A DNA stretch of 64,000 nucleotides from Phocaeicola paurosaccharolyticus JCM 15092 (GCF_000613805.1 NZ_BAJR01000016.1:1-64000); one strand, 5' to 3'; counted from the first letter of the stretch, positions 26,329-37,424 are shown. Notes: generated by a model not told the origin, from the sequence alone. A program made the numbers and translations.

Positions 26329-27242
26329 ATGGAAAAATTCGAGATAAATATATTAGGATGCGGATCAGCTCTTCCAACTACAAGACATTTTCCATCGAGT
26401 CAGGTCATCAACTTCCGAGACAAGTTGTTTATGATAGATTGCGGTGAAGGATCCCAACTTCAGTTCAGAAAATCTAAAATAAAGTTTAGTCGTCTGAATC
26501 ATATATTTATTTCTCATCTACATGGAGACCACTGTTTCGGCCTTATTGGCTGATATCCACTTTCAGTCTTCTTGGTCGTACAGCAACACTGCATATATAC
26601 GCTCATAAAGACCTTAAAATGATACTTCAGCCTCAACTGGACTATTTCTGCAAAGGAATGACATACGAAGTAGAGTTTCATGATATAAACACGAACTCTT
26701 CTGATGTGATATATGAAGACAGATCTCTGTCTGTATCAACAATTCCACTTAAACATAGGATTCCTACATGTGGTTTCCTCTTCCAGGAGAAGCCTGCATT
26801 AAGACATATAAAGAGAGAAATGATTGATAGGTATAGTATACCAATAGCATATATTAATTGTATAAAGAACGGCTATGACTTCATAACAGAAGATGGTGAG
26901 ACAATACCAAATGACGTTCTTACCTCTGATCCAGAACCAACTAGAAAATATGCATATTGCTCGGATACAAAATACAATCCATCTATTATTGATCAGATAA
27001 GAGGATGCAATCTTCTTTTTCATGAAGCAACATTTGCAGAAAGTGATAAGAAGCGTGCAGAAGAGACTTTCCATACAACAACTAAACAGGCAGCATCTAT
27101 TGCAAATGATGCTAATGTAAAAAGATTGATTATAGGCCATTTCTCTGCAAGATATGAACAGGAAGAGCTTCTGTTAGATGAGGCAAAGACAATATTTGAA
27201 GAGACTATCTTAGCAAAAGAAAACTTAAAAATTAATTTATAA
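26329..27242 (+). CDS. rnz: ribonuclease Z (frame broken by one missing base)
   Basis: Metallo-beta-lactamase-fold tRNA 3'-processing endonuclease, about 304 residues when repaired. N-terminal part INILGCGSALPTT and the zinc motif HLHGDH (in FISHLHGDHCFGL). After LIG the frame hits TGA at 26551; one base added (GGC-xTG-ATA) continues with STFSLLGRTATLHIYAH and on to 27242. The second part carries the remaining ligands, including LLFHEATFAE, FHTTTKQAA and IGHFSARY. Both halves are well conserved, which argues against a long-dead gene. Confidence 0.85.
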
Positions 27243-27296
27243 ATTAAACCAATGATTCTTTTTAATATCTAAACTTAAAATCCAGATATCGACCTA

Positions 27297-27848
27297 ATGG
27301 GGAAAAACAAAGAAAAAGAAATAGCACAATTGTTGCAAGAGCCCGATCGACAGAAAGAAGCCTTTGAATGTATTGTAAACGAATATAAAGAACAATTATA
27401 TTGGCAAATAAGAAGACTTGTCTTCTCGCATGAAGATGCAGATGACGTACTTCAAAATACATTCATAAAGGCATGGATGAACTTAGAATATTTCAGAGGC
27501 GATGCAAAAATCTCAACATGGCTATACAGAATAGCTTTTAATGAGAGTATTGCTTTTTTAAATAAACAGAGAGCAACAGAAGCAATATCTATAGATGATG
27601 CTGAAACAACTTTGATTAATAAGCTAGAGAGTGACACATACTTTGACGCAGATGAGTCACAGCTTGAGTTTCAAAAAGCTATAAACTCTCTTCCGGAAAA
27701 ACAGAAGATTATCTTCAATCTGAAATATTTTCAAGAGATGAAATACGATGAGATGTCTGAGATATTGGGGACTACTGTAGGGGCTTTGAAAGCATCTTAT
27801 CACCATGCAGTAAAAAAAATCGAGAACCTTTTAAAAGATTCTCTTTAA
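27297..27848 (+). CDS. ECF-type RNA polymerase sigma factor
   Basis: 183 residues. Sigma region 2 at about 25-90 (DADDVLQNTFIKAW, RIAFNESI) and region 4 at about 125-180 (LPEKQKIIFNLKYF, MSEILGTTVGALKASYHHAVKKI). No region 1 or 3, as in extracytoplasmic-function sigmas. It is the first of three packed genes with a single-helix membrane protein and a Spy-like periplasmic protein. This order recurs in Bacteroidales and resembles an envelope-stress module. Confidence 0.92.
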   Translation: MGKNKEKEIAQLLQEPDRQKEAFECIVNEYKEQLYWQIRRLVFSHEDADDVLQNTFIKAWMNLEYFRGDAKISTWLYRIAFNESIAFLNKQRATEAISIDDAETTLINKLESDTYFDADESQLEFQKAINSLPEKQKIIFNLKYFQEMKYDEMSEILGTTVGALKASYHHAVKKIENLLKDSL

Positions 27849-27896
27849 ACCTTTTATGAAAATTGTTGTCTAAAGAAAAGAAAGGAACTTAAAGTT

Positions 27897-28277
27897 ATGA
27901 AAGAAGAAGATAAATTAATTGAGAAATTTGGTAAGAAAAACCAATTTAAGGTTCCTGAAGGCTATTTTGAGAATTTCACTAATAATCTCATGGATAAGCT
28001 TCCACCGAAAGAAATTGGACCTGAACCAAAGATCACTACATGGCAACGAATCAAGCCATGGATTTATATGACTGCAATGTTTTGCGGGTTGATGTTAAGT
28101 GTAAAAGTTATATTGGAAAAGCCAGAGAACGAAAATTCAACATTGACAGAAAAAAGTACTGACGAATTTTCGGATGCTGAGTTAGAGATTATGATTGATA
28201 ATACAATGACCGATGATTATTCGTTGTATACATACATAACTGGAGCAGATAATAATATTTCAAATAAGCAAGAATAA
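27897..28277 (+). CDS. single-pass membrane protein, possible anti-sigma factor
   Basis: 126 residues. The cytoplasmic N terminus has a motif typical of the family (FKVPEGYFENFTNNLMDKL). One membrane helix is at about residues 58-75 (WIYMTAMFCGLMLSVKV). A short acidic C-terminal part faces the periplasm. Directly after the ECF sigma gene, the usual place for its anti-sigma; no zinc-binding ZAS motif is present. Function inferred from position only. Confidence 0.6.
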   Translation: MKEEDKLIEKFGKKNQFKVPEGYFENFTNNLMDKLPPKEIGPEPKITTWQRIKPWIYMTAMFCGLMLSVKVILEKPENENSTLTEKSTDEFSDAELEIMIDNTMTDDYSLYTYITGADNNISNKQE

Positions 28278-28283
28278 AAAATT

Positions 28284-28733
28284 ATGCAAAAACTATTTAC
28301 AATCTTTTTCATGGCAATCATTACCCTATGCACTGCAAATGCACAATGGCAGGGTAATAATCTCTCTAAAGAAGATTTCAGAGAGAGACAGCAAAGATAT
28401 TTTATGGAAAAGAGTGGTATAACTGAAGATGAAGCAAGCAAATTCTTCCCGTTATATTACGAGCTACAGGATAAAAAGGCTGATATCAACAATAAAGTAT
28501 GGGGAAGAGCCAGAAATATGAGAAATCAGAACTTATCTGAAAAAGAGTGTTCAGACATGATACAAAATTTTGCTGAAGCAAAAATAGCTTCAGACAAGCT
28601 TGATTTAGAATACATTCATAAATTTAAAAAAATAATATCTGCTAAGAAACTTCTGAATTTGCAGATAGCAGAGATGAAATTTCATAAGGATATGCTCAAG
28701 ATAATGCATCGCCCCCCGATGAAGAGAGACTAA
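28284..28733 (+). CDS. Spy/CpxP-like periplasmic protein
   Basis: 149 residues. Signal peptide ending CTANA-QWQ. The mature part is helical and charged (FRERQQRYFMEKSGITEDEA, LYYELQDKK), like Spy/CpxP-type periplasmic chaperones and the Bacteroidales sensors paired with ECF sigmas. The gene lies 6 nt after the membrane-protein gene. It may be a target or a modulator of the sigma factor. Confidence 0.65.
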   Translation: MQKLFTIFFMAIITLCTANAQWQGNNLSKEDFRERQQRYFMEKSGITEDEASKFFPLYYELQDKKADINNKVWGRARNMRNQNLSEKECSDMIQNFAEAKIASDKLDLEYIHKFKKIISAKKLLNLQIAEMKFHKDMLKIMHRPPMKRD

Positions 28734-28740
28734 TTCAGAT

Positions 28741-28776
28741 ACAAAAAGCAACATCAATTATGATGTTGCTTTTTGT
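28741..28776. terminator. bidirectional terminator between ECF operon and mazG
   Basis: 16-bp perfect stem (ACAAAAAGCAACATCA and complement), loop ATTA. Confidence 0.8.
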
Positions 28777-28798
28777 ATTGAATAATCAAATTGGTTTT

Positions 28799-29581
28799 TT
28801 ATTCATTCGCCTTTGCCTCATTCCATATCTCATCCATCTCAGAAAGAGACATATCAGTAAGGCTCCTACCCTTTTTAATTGTTTGATCTTCCAGATAGTT
28901 GAAACGCTTAATAAATTTCAGATTTGTTCTTTCTAATGCATTATCTGGATTAATTTTATATAAACGGGCAGCATTTATAAGACTAAATAGAACATCTCCG
29001 AACTCAGCCTCAGCCTTATCCTTATCCATTTTATATATTTCGGCTTCAAACTCACCTATCTCCTCTTTTACCTTATTCCAGACCTGGCTTCTATCTTCCC
29101 AGTCAAATCCAACACTTCTTGCCTTATCTTGAATTCTATATGCTTTGATTAATGAAGGCAAAGAATCCGGAACTCCACTTAAAACTCGTTTATTTCCATC
29201 TTTTTCATTCATTTTAAGAAGTTCCCAATTTTTAATCACAGTCTCTGCACTATCGGCTTTAACTTCACCAAAGACATGAGGATGACGATAAATAAGTTTG
29301 TCGCATAACTGGTCACAAACATCTTTTATATCAAAATCTCCTGTTTCACTACCAATCTTAGCATAAAAGCAAACATGTAAAAGAACATCCCCTAACTCTT
29401 TACAGATATTCTTCTTATCATCTTTCATTATAGCATCACAAAGTTCATATGTCTCCTCAATGGTATTTGGCCTTAGTGACTGGTTAGTTTGTTTTTTATC
29501 CCATGGGCATTTCACTCTGAGTTCATCCAATATATCAAGAAAGCGTCCGAAGGCTTCTATCTTTTCTTCTCTTGTATGCAT
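28799..29581 (-). CDS. mazG: nucleoside triphosphate pyrophosphohydrolase MazG
   Basis: 260 residues with two MazG domains. The first has CPWDKKQTNQSLRPNTIEET, then ELGDVLLHV, which supply the acidic Mg2+ ligands (EExxE...ExxD). The second repeats the pattern (EEIGEFEAEI, AEFGDVLFSLINAARLY). It hydrolyses non-canonical and canonical NTPs to NMP and pyrophosphate, a house-cleaning role. Stands alone on the minus strand, convergent with the ECF operon. Confidence 0.93.
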   Translation of the reverse strand: MHTREEKIEAFGRFLDILDELRVKCPWDKKQTNQSLRPNTIEETYELCDAIMKDDKKNICKELGDVLLHVCFYAKIGSETGDFDIKDVCDQLCDKLIYRHPHVFGEVKADSAETVIKNWELLKMNEKDGNKRVLSGVPDSLPSLIKAYRIQDKARSVGFDWEDRSQVWNKVKEEIGEFEAEIYKMDKDKAEAEFGDVLFSLINAARLYKINPDNALERTNLKFIKRFNYLEDQTIKKGRSLTDMSLSEMDEIWNEAKANE

Positions 29582-29866
29582 TACAGTATTTTTTTTTAAA
29601 CAAAAAATATAATATTATTATAAGAAACACTACATTTGTTACAAATATTAAAAATATAAATTTAAATATACTGAATCAAGACACAAGTAAGAAACATCTT
29701 TGCTATACAATTAATATTATTATGAATATAATATTTCATATCGCATTTAACTGATAGCTATACCCAAAGCTTCATTATATAATAAAACATTTTCAGACAC
29801 ATCTTTAGTCATATATTTTAACACAGACTAAACAAAATATTAATCAGATTAATCAACAAAAAAAAC

Positions 29867-30385
29867 ATAGAAATCATTATTAGACTAATTAAAATTTGTA
29901 CCATTTCAGCCATCTTATATGCTGCATATTATTTCTTAATCAGAGAAGATTCTCAAGACAAACCTACTGTATACAATATAGACTCAGGAACACCGGAAAG
30001 AGTTATAGAATCACCAAAATCTATAGTTGGAATGACCTTCACATCTGATGAGGGTATTGAAGTCTATTTTGAAAAGGATAAACGATGCAAAGTATATGGT
30101 ACAAATGAAGAGAATGGTTTTAAAATCAAAGGCACTCCAAATTACAATTACAAGAAGAAAAATAAGACTGAAGCTGACCTTAGAGTAAATTTCACTGTAT
30201 CCAGAGAAAAAGGAAGAGAAATAATAGAAACTGAATATCGATATAATTATGAAATCGATTTCACTAAGCCTTCAGGTGGAAAGGCACATTGTAACTATGT
30301 TTTTACCCATAAAATGGGAGCTGGTGACAAAGTAAAATCTTTTGTTGAAGCAGATACACGTCCTACATGGTTTGAACTAAAATAG
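29867..30385 (+). CDS. small membrane-anchored protein of unknown function, start uncertain
   Basis: The first ATG in frame is at 30032 (MTFTSDEGIEVYF), but the frame is open further up and encodes a hydrophobic anchor (ICTISAILYAAYYFLI) preceded by IEIIIRLIK. The natural N terminus would start at an ATA at 29867; no ATG, GTG or TTG is in frame there. Either an unusual start codon, a base error, or a damaged gene. The downstream 120 residues are beta-rich and soluble, probably periplasmic. I do not recognise a family. From 29582 to 29866 I see no other gene. Confidence 0.45.
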   Translation: MEIIIRLIKICTISAILYAAYYFLIREDSQDKPTVYNIDSGTPERVIESPKSIVGMTFTSDEGIEVYFEKDKRCKVYGTNEENGFKIKGTPNYNYKKKNKTEADLRVNFTVSREKGREIIETEYRYNYEIDFTKPSGGKAHCNYVFTHKMGAGDKVKSFVEADTRPTWFELK

Positions 30386-30465
30386 TTGTTAGTTAATTTG
30401 TATAGGTTTATAACTTTTTTCTATATTACTGATTGCAAAATAGACTATTTTCCCGCTACTTTTAT

Positions 30466-30473
30466 TAATTTTG
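30466..30473 (+). promoter_or_regulatory. valS: -7 box of valS
   Basis: TAATTTTG followed by CAC, 43 nt before the valS start, fits TAnnTTTG. Confidence 0.55.
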
Positions 30474-30515
30474 CACCTAATTATGTGATAATAAATTAAT
30501 AAATGATATAATATA

Positions 30516-33157
30516 ATGGAATTAGCAAGTAAGTATAATCCCACAGATGTTGAGGGAAAATGGTATCAGTACTGGCTGGATAATAAACTATTCAGTTCAA
30601 AACCTGATGGTCGTGAACCATATACCATAGTTATCCCTCCTCCAAATGTTACAGGTGTTCTGCACATGGGGCACATGCTTAACAATACTATTCAGGATAT
30701 TCTTGTACGTCGTGCAAGAATGCAAGGGAAAAATGCTTGCTGGGTACCAGGTACTGACCACGCTTCTATAGCTACTGAAGCAAAGGTAGTAAACAGACTT
30801 GCTCAGCAAGGGATAAAGAAGACAGATCTTACACGCGATGAATTTCTTAAACATGCATGGGACTGGACTGATGAACATGGAGGTATTATCCTTAAGCAGT
30901 TACGTAGACTAGGTGCTTCTTGTGATTGGGATCGCACAGCATTTACTATGGATGAAGAACGTTCTGAGAGCGTTATAAAAGTCTTTGTTGACCTATTCAA
31001 CAAAGGACTTATATACCGTGGCGTACGTATGGTAAACTGGGATCCAAAGGCTCTTACAGCTCTTAGCGACGAAGAGGTAATCTACAAAGAAGAGAATAGC
31101 AAACTTTTCTATCTTAAATATAAAGTTGAAGGAGACAAAGAAGGACGTTACGCTGTAGTGGCTACTACCCGTCCAGAGACAATCATGGGTGATACAGCTA
31201 TGTGCATCAATCCTAATGACCCTAAGAACAAATGGTTGAAAGGTAAGAATGTTATCGTTCCATTGGTAGGAAGAGTTATTCCTGTTATAGAAGATGACTA
31301 TGTAGACATTGAGTTTGGTACTGGATGTCTTAAAGTTACTCCGGCTCATGATGTAAACGACTATATGCTGGGTGAGAAATACAACCTTAAGACCATTGAC
31401 ATCTTTAATGATAATGGAACAATAAGCGAGGCTGCAGGACTTTATGTCGGAATGGACAGATTCGATGTCCGTGAGCAGATTGAGAAAGATCTTGATAAAG
31501 CAGGACTACTTGAAAAAGTTGAAGCTTATACAAACAAGGTAGGTTTCTCTGAGAGAACAAATGTTGCAATAGAGCCTAAATTGTCTATGCAGTGGTTCCT
31601 AAAGATGGAACATCTTGCAAAACCTGCTTTGGAAGCTGTAATGAATGATGACATAAAATTCTATCCTTCAAAATATAAGAATACATACAATCATTGGATG
31701 GAGAACATAAAAGACTGGTGTATTAGCCGTCAGTTATGGTGGGGACATAGAATCCCTGCATATTTCCTTCCAGAGGGTGGATATGTTGTTGCAGAGAATG
31801 CTGAGGAGGCTCTACAATTGGCTAAGGATAAGACCGGTAATTCATCTCTTACTATAGATGACTTGCGACAAGATGAAGATTGTCTTGATACCTGGTTCTC
31901 ATCATGGCTATGGCCTATCTCTCTGTTCGATGGTATAAACAATCCTAATAATGAAGAGATAAAATATTACTACCCTACTAGTGATCTTGTAACAGGTCCG
32001 GATATAATATTCTTCTGGGTAGCACGTATGATCATGGCTGGTTACGAATATGAAGCGAGATGCCATTCAAAAATGTATACTTTACAGGCATTGTACGCGA
32101 CAAACTTGGACGTAAAATGTCTAAATCTCTTGGTAACTCTCCAGATCCATTAGAACTTATTGATAAGTATGGAGCCGACGGAGTTAGAATGGGTATGATG
32201 TTAGCAGCTCCTGCAGGTAATGATATCCTCTTCGATGATTCTCTATGTGAACAAGGACGTAACTTCAACAACAAGATATGGAATGCTTTCCGCCTGGTTA
32301 AAGGATGGAATGTTGCTGATATTGAACAACCTGAATATGCTGCTCTTGCAACAGAATGGTTCGAAAAACAATTAATTGCTGCAACTGCAGAAATAGAAGA
32401 CCTATTCTTAAAATATCGTCTTAGCGAAGCTCTTATGGTTGTTTACAAACTATTCTGGGATGAGTTCTCAAGTTGGTATCTGGAAATGATTAAGCCTGCA
32501 TATGGAGAACCTATTGATAAGAAAACTTATGAAAGTACTCTTCATTTCTTCGATGTGTTACTTAGACAATTGCATCCGTTCATGCCTTTTATCACAGAGG
32601 AACTTTGGCAACATATCCTTGACAGAAAAGAGGATGAAAGTATTATGACTGCTCAGGTTGAAAAGTATACAGAGAAGGAGTCTGACGAATCTATTAAATT
32701 CATTGCTTCATTCAACAAGATTAAAGAGGTAGTAAGTGGAATACGTACTATAAGACTTCAAAAGAATATTGCTCAGAAAGACTCTCTTGAGTTGCAGGTT
32801 ATAGCTGCTGATGCTGAGGTCTTGAAATATTCAGAAGTAATCAAGAAACTTTGTAATATATCGTCTATAAGTGTTATTGAACAGAAACCTGAAGGTGCAT
32901 CATCATTCATGGTAAATACCACTGAATATTTCATTCCATTGGGTGACCTAATTAATGTAGAGGATGAAATAAAGAAACTTGAGACTGAGCTGAAATATCA
33001 GGAAGGTTTCTTGATTAGCGTTATGAAGAAGTTAAGTAATGAAAAGTTTGTAAATAATGCTCCTGACAAAGTTATTGAGATGGAGAGAAAGAAACAAGCT
33101 GACGCTGAAAGTAAGATTTCAACATTAAAAGAGAGCATTGCTTCTTTGAATAAATAA
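30516..33157 (+). CDS. valS: valyl-tRNA synthetase (frame broken by one missing G)
   Basis: About 880 residues when repaired, the normal length. Class I synthetase that charges tRNA-Val. HIGH motif as HMGHM in [11 protein letters not shown], editing domain (residues about 190-340, [13 protein letters not shown]), KMSKS in [11 protein letters not shown], anticodon domain, and a C-terminal coiled coil (about 815-880). At 32055 GAAGCGAG lacks one G: adding it gives [16 protein letters not shown] and joins the frame 30516-32153 to the frame ending at 33157. Since the gene is essential and I see no second copy here, a sequence error is likelier than a null allele. Confidence 0.92.
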
Positions 33158-33180
33158 TATTATTTCAATTTAATGATAAT

Positions 33181-33209
33181 AAAAAGGATACCAATTTGGT
33201 ATCCTTTTT
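33181..33209. terminator. bidirectional terminator between valS and lipoprotein gene
   Basis: 12-bp stem (AAAAAGGATACC / GGTATCCTTTTT) with a short AT loop, T-rich on both strands. Confidence 0.8.
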
Positions 33210-33226
33210 TATTGTTTATATTATAC

Positions 33227-34921
33227 TTATTTATTTACTATAAATGGAGTATAAGGAGGTATCTGAATTGTTGATACAAACTCAGAATAATCAGCAGGGT
33301 CAAACTCAACATACATATTAAGTTTCAGATAAGAACCGTTAGCAAGGCCATCTCTATGTTTGTATATCAGCTCTTTCACTAATTCAGCAGGAGATTTGTC
33401 ACCACTATATGTAATGAATGACCTTGAAGCTTCATCAGCAGAATAGCCCATCTCTTTTACTGTTGTATGCCAAAGGTGTAATTGCTCTTTTTCTTCTCTT
33501 GAGAAGAAGTCACTAACAGATACAAAAACATTAGTCTTGAGATAGTCAACCAAATTTGCGAAATCAGAATATAGTAGATTCTTTATATTAGCTCCAGAGC
33601 CAACATAAATTTCATCGCTTACTCTAATAACATTACCATTTACTGTTCTGAAATTTGACTTGGTATAGACAAACATATCTTTCAGAGCTGGATCATATTT
33701 AGCTGACTCAACAATATCCGATAGATTCCTCACTGCTCTGTTAGTTTCTAGAACAGCAATATCACTATCGTCTGATTCAATACTAGCTAGATTGTTGCCT
33801 ATAGCAGCAGGAGCATCAGACTTTACATGAACAATAATATCATTGCAATCATTATCACCTAATAATCGTTCATTGTTCATATCTTCAAACCCTACAATAA
33901 CATTATCATTTGATGTTCTAAAGATTGAGCAATGACTCTTATTATCAGTCTCTTTATTCCATAAAGAGTTTGAGTAGAACTGTGAATTACCTGAAGAGAT
34001 AACTCCATTATTAAATGAAGAAGTTCTCAAGATAAATCCAATATTAGTACCTGCAGGGAAAATATCAGACATGCTACCTGTTGCAGGATCGCAATACTTC
34101 AATTTAATATACTCACCTTTCTTTAATCCATTTAGAAGACTATAAGTTCTTGTTGAAGGGAAAGCGACAATCTCTTTAACATTATCTTTATCAATATTGC
34201 TATTATAGCAATAATAGCCTATAGAGTTATTGAAAAGAGATTTATCACTTAAAATGCTCAACCATATCTCTGTATCCTCTTCAACAAAAATAGAAGATTG
34301 AGATGTGAACATCTTATTAGCTTTTTTCCATTCAGGAAGAGCCTTGGAAATTGATTTATACTCATTTGATGTTAATTTAAAATCTACTTTATTATCTACA
34401 TAATCAGGTTTTCCTAAAGAATTCCAACGTCCCAAAGACAAATATGAGAAATTACCTGATCTTGATGCATCATTTCCTGTATTATTAAACTCAAATGGTT
34501 TAAGTTCTACTGTACCATTAACTATTGTACCATATAGAATAGCAGGAACTCCAGCACAATCAGAAAGAATATATACCTCCTTTACACCACCAGGAATTTT
34601 TCTCAATAACTTGTAATCTCCTTTTTCATCTGTCATTCCTGACATTATAGGAGTGATAGCTGATTTTGTAATAGTTCCATCTGCATTTACAGAATAAGGA
34701 TTCTCTGAATAAACATCGAAAGTAACATTATAACCTGATGTCACATCGTAATCAATGTCAAAATTGACAGACTGCTCATTATTTGACAATAGAAACTTTT
34801 CTATTGTAGCCTTTCCATCATTTTCTCCATTTATTGTCTCATCCTGTGATGAGCATGAAAACAGAAAAAACGAGGCAAATGTAGCACAGATAGCAGCACT
34901 AAAAAGTTTTTTGTTTTTCAT
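33227..34921 (-). CDS. surface lipoprotein with DUF4114/LruC-like domain
   Basis: 564 residues. Lipoprotein signal with Cys at about 23 (LFSCSSQ). Middle part is beta-rich; residues about 300-385 match DUF4114, with the typical acidic end GFEDMNNERLLGDNDCNDII that may bind calcium. The C-terminal part (LruC-like repeats) includes YSADEASRSF. Such proteins are exported to the cell surface in Bacteroidales; function unknown. It follows the histidine-kinase gene closely (5 nt), suggesting one transcript. Confidence 0.75.
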   Translation of the reverse strand: MKNKKLFSAAICATFASFFLFSCSSQDETINGENDGKATIEKFLLSNNEQSVNFDIDYDVTSGYNVTFDVYSENPYSVNADGTITKSAITPIMSGMTDEKGDYKLLRKIPGGVKEVYILSDCAGVPAILYGTIVNGTVELKPFEFNNTGNDASRSGNFSYLSLGRWNSLGKPDYVDNKVDFKLTSNEYKSISKALPEWKKANKMFTSQSSIFVEEDTEIWLSILSDKSLFNNSIGYYCYNSNIDKDNVKEIVAFPSTRTYSLLNGLKKGEYIKLKYCDPATGSMSDIFPAGTNIGFILRTSSFNNGVISSGNSQFYSNSLWNKETDNKSHCSIFRTSNDNVIVGFEDMNNERLLGDNDCNDIIVHVKSDAPAAIGNNLASIESDDSDIAVLETNRAVRNLSDIVESAKYDPALKDMFVYTKSNFRTVNGNVIRVSDEIYVGSGANIKNLLYSDFANLVDYLKTNVFVSVSDFFSREEKEQLHLWHTTVKEMGYSADEASRSFITYSGDKSPAELVKELIYKHRDGLANGSYLKLNMYVEFDPADYSEFVSTIQIPPYTPFIVNK

Positions 34922-34926
34922 TGAAG

Positions 34927-36950
34927 TTAGTTTATAGGATGAATAAAAATAATTCTAGTTCCATTCTTATATGAAGAGTCAACAGCGACACTTCCGCCTA
35001 GTTTTATTGATATAAGTTTTACTAATGTAAGTCCTAAGCCAAGACCTTGTCCAAAAACATCTAATTTCTGAAATGACTCAAAAATAATCTTCTGCATCTC
35101 TTCTGGTATACCCTTTCCTGTATCTTCTACAGAGAATATGACCTGATTACACACATAATCAATCTTGTAACGTAGATAGATATCTCCTTTCTCAGTAAAC
35201 TTAACTGAGTTCAATAATAAGTTACTTAAAAGCTGAGACAATCTGATGGCATCGGTTCTAAGATAAAATTCACCTTCAACATCTGGAATAAAATGTAATA
35301 TTACCCCATCTTTCAAATTGTGTTTCATCTCTTCAATTAGCGAAGAACACGTTGAATTAATATCAACTTGTTCATAATCGAAAGATAGTAAACCTGTTTG
35401 AAGTGAAGATGCATCTAAAGTATCATTTATAAGTTTAAGTAGTAAATCAGTATTATATTTAATAATATTGACATACTCTTGAGATGACCCATCCTTATAC
35501 AAATCTGTTAATAGAGAAGAGAACCCTACAATTGCATTTAAAGGCGTCCTAACTTCATGGTTCATATTTGCCAAGAATATATCTTTATACTTTAATGATT
35601 TCTCTACTTTATCTTTCTCAGCAATAAGTTCTTTTTCAGAATCCAATAATCTCCTCTTATCCTCTTTCAACATTTTGTCGGATATTCGAAGTTTATTCCT
35701 TATTTTCCTAATTCTGATAATATAGACAAAGCTTACTACTGAAACTGCTAAAAGAATAACTGCCAGCGAAACAACAATCTTTAATTTCAAAGTCCTTGAT
35801 TCAATCTCTAACTCCTTATTTTTTATCTCTAGCTTATCAACTTCATGAATTGTCCTTAACTGATTAATCTGTTTAGAGAAACTCTCACAGTACATTGAGT
35901 CCAGTTCATTAAGTGCAAAATCATAAGCAAATGCAGCTTCTTTGTACTTTCCAGATTCTAATAATATTTTCCCTTTAAGTTGTAATGCTGGTTGATAAAT
36001 AAAGATAGATGAAGCTTTATCAATATTATTAATCGCTTCAGTATAATTCTTTATTAACTGATAGTATGATGCACAAGTGTAATAAAAGTAATAATAAACA
36101 TAAGAATCATTTACTTTATCTACATACTTTTTAGCTGATTCAATATATTTTTCTGCATTTTTCGGCTGATTTAAACCCACGTACATTGCTATATAGTAGC
36201 AATCAATTAACCAAGCACATCTATCATAAGGAAGACTTTTTTTCTTGCTTTTCCATTCATGCAAAATTTTCTTTGCATCTTCCACGCTCTCTTTAGCCCC
36301 ATTATAATCTCTTAATTTAAGATCGCTTTCAATTATATACGTAGTAAGTTGAAATTCATAACCATATCTTCTATTATTACTTTTTTTCAACAAAGCAAGT
36401 CCTTCATTAAAGGCTTTTATTGCTTCAACATATCTGAAAGTCTCCATATAAATGATTCCGGAATTCTCATAAGATGCTATAAGGCCATCTGTATTGTTTA
36501 GCTCTTTAGCATGAAGATAAAGTTTATTGGCATTTTCTATAGCTTCATCATATTTTTGCTCATATACATCAACTGTACACAACAGGTTATAAGAATCAAA
36601 ATACACTTGATATAGTTTATTTTCAAGCGCTATCTTCTCCAAGATATTAAACCAATATCTAACACTATCGCATTCTGTTCTATTATAGTAATTCTTAATC
36701 ATATTAGAAAGGATAAAGCCTTGCATGGCTACACTATCTTTCTTCAATGCATAAGAATACATTTTCTTGAGATATACAATTTCATTGGGAGTATTAAACA
36801 ACTGATTACATCTGTTGGAAATTGAATCTCTATTCAACTCTTTCTGACAATTAAAGACAATAGTCTTTGTACGATTATTTGCATATGATGTCATATGTGC
36901 TGACAACACAAATATGATACCTAATATAAAAATATATTTTTATTATACAT
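34927..36950 (-). CDS. TPR sensor histidine kinase (frame break in signal peptide)
   Basis: About 674 residues. The frame as sequenced lacks a good start, but an ATG at 36950 followed by one added base gives a clean signal peptide: MYNK, a hydrophobic stretch with ILGIIFVLSAH, then TSYA. Periplasmic TPR repeats follow (residues about 60-340; e.g. YEQKYDEAIENANKLYLHA), then a membrane helix near 390 (VVSLAVILLAVSVVSFVYII), a coiled coil, HisKA with the phospho-His in NHEVRTPLNA, and HATPase with N box NLLLNSVKF and G boxes DTGKGIP and GLGLGLTL. No receiver domain and no response-regulator gene adjacent. Confidence 0.87.
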
Positions 36951-36980
36951 AGAGTGAATAAGCTAGCTCTATTAACTAAA

Positions 36981-37424
36981 CTATTTTTCCAATAAGTTCT
37001 TTAAGAAATCATCTAATTCTTCATCTAAGCCTTTCAAAAGTTCTTCATTTAACAATAACGTATCGTCGTCAACAAGAAATACCTCACATATGGTCTCCTT
37101 ATCATCATCTACCATTACAAAAGAGAATGGCTTAATTATACACAACTTATCAATACACCCTGTTGATTCAAGGTTTTCTAATTCATTATGTAATATAACT
37201 TCAACTTTACTATAAAAATCATCAGCACTATAATCAACCCACTCCTCAATCACAGTTCGCGATAATTCATCATCATCATCATTATATATTATAAGTTCTC
37301 CACTCTCTTGCTTTGGCTGAATATGAATATCAGTTATAGCAAAATTGTCAAGATTTATATAATTATTAAGAGCTTCTTGAAAAGAATTCTTTATGTTTTG
37401 ATAAGATTGAGAGGTAAGTTTCAT
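36981..37424 (-). CDS. small acidic protein of unknown function
   Basis: 147 residues, no signal peptide or membrane helix. Very acidic (NDDDDELSRT, MVDDDKETICEVFLVDDD). I do not recognise a family. It lies upstream of the histidine-kinase gene on the same strand, with about 30 nt between them. The context suggests a separate small cytoplasmic protein. Confidence 0.6.
   Translation of the reverse strand: MKLTSQSYQNIKNSFQEALNNYINLDNFAITDIHIQPKQESGELIIYNDDDDELSRTVIEEWVDYSADDFYSKVEVILHNELENLESTGCIDKLCIIKPFSFVMVDDDKETICEVFLVDDDTLLLNEELLKGLDEELDDFLKNLLEK

Noticed and set aside
29572-29754. Short open frame between mazG and the small membrane protein
   Set aside because: AT-rich, Asn/Ile-rich low-complexity translation with no promoter and no family likeness.
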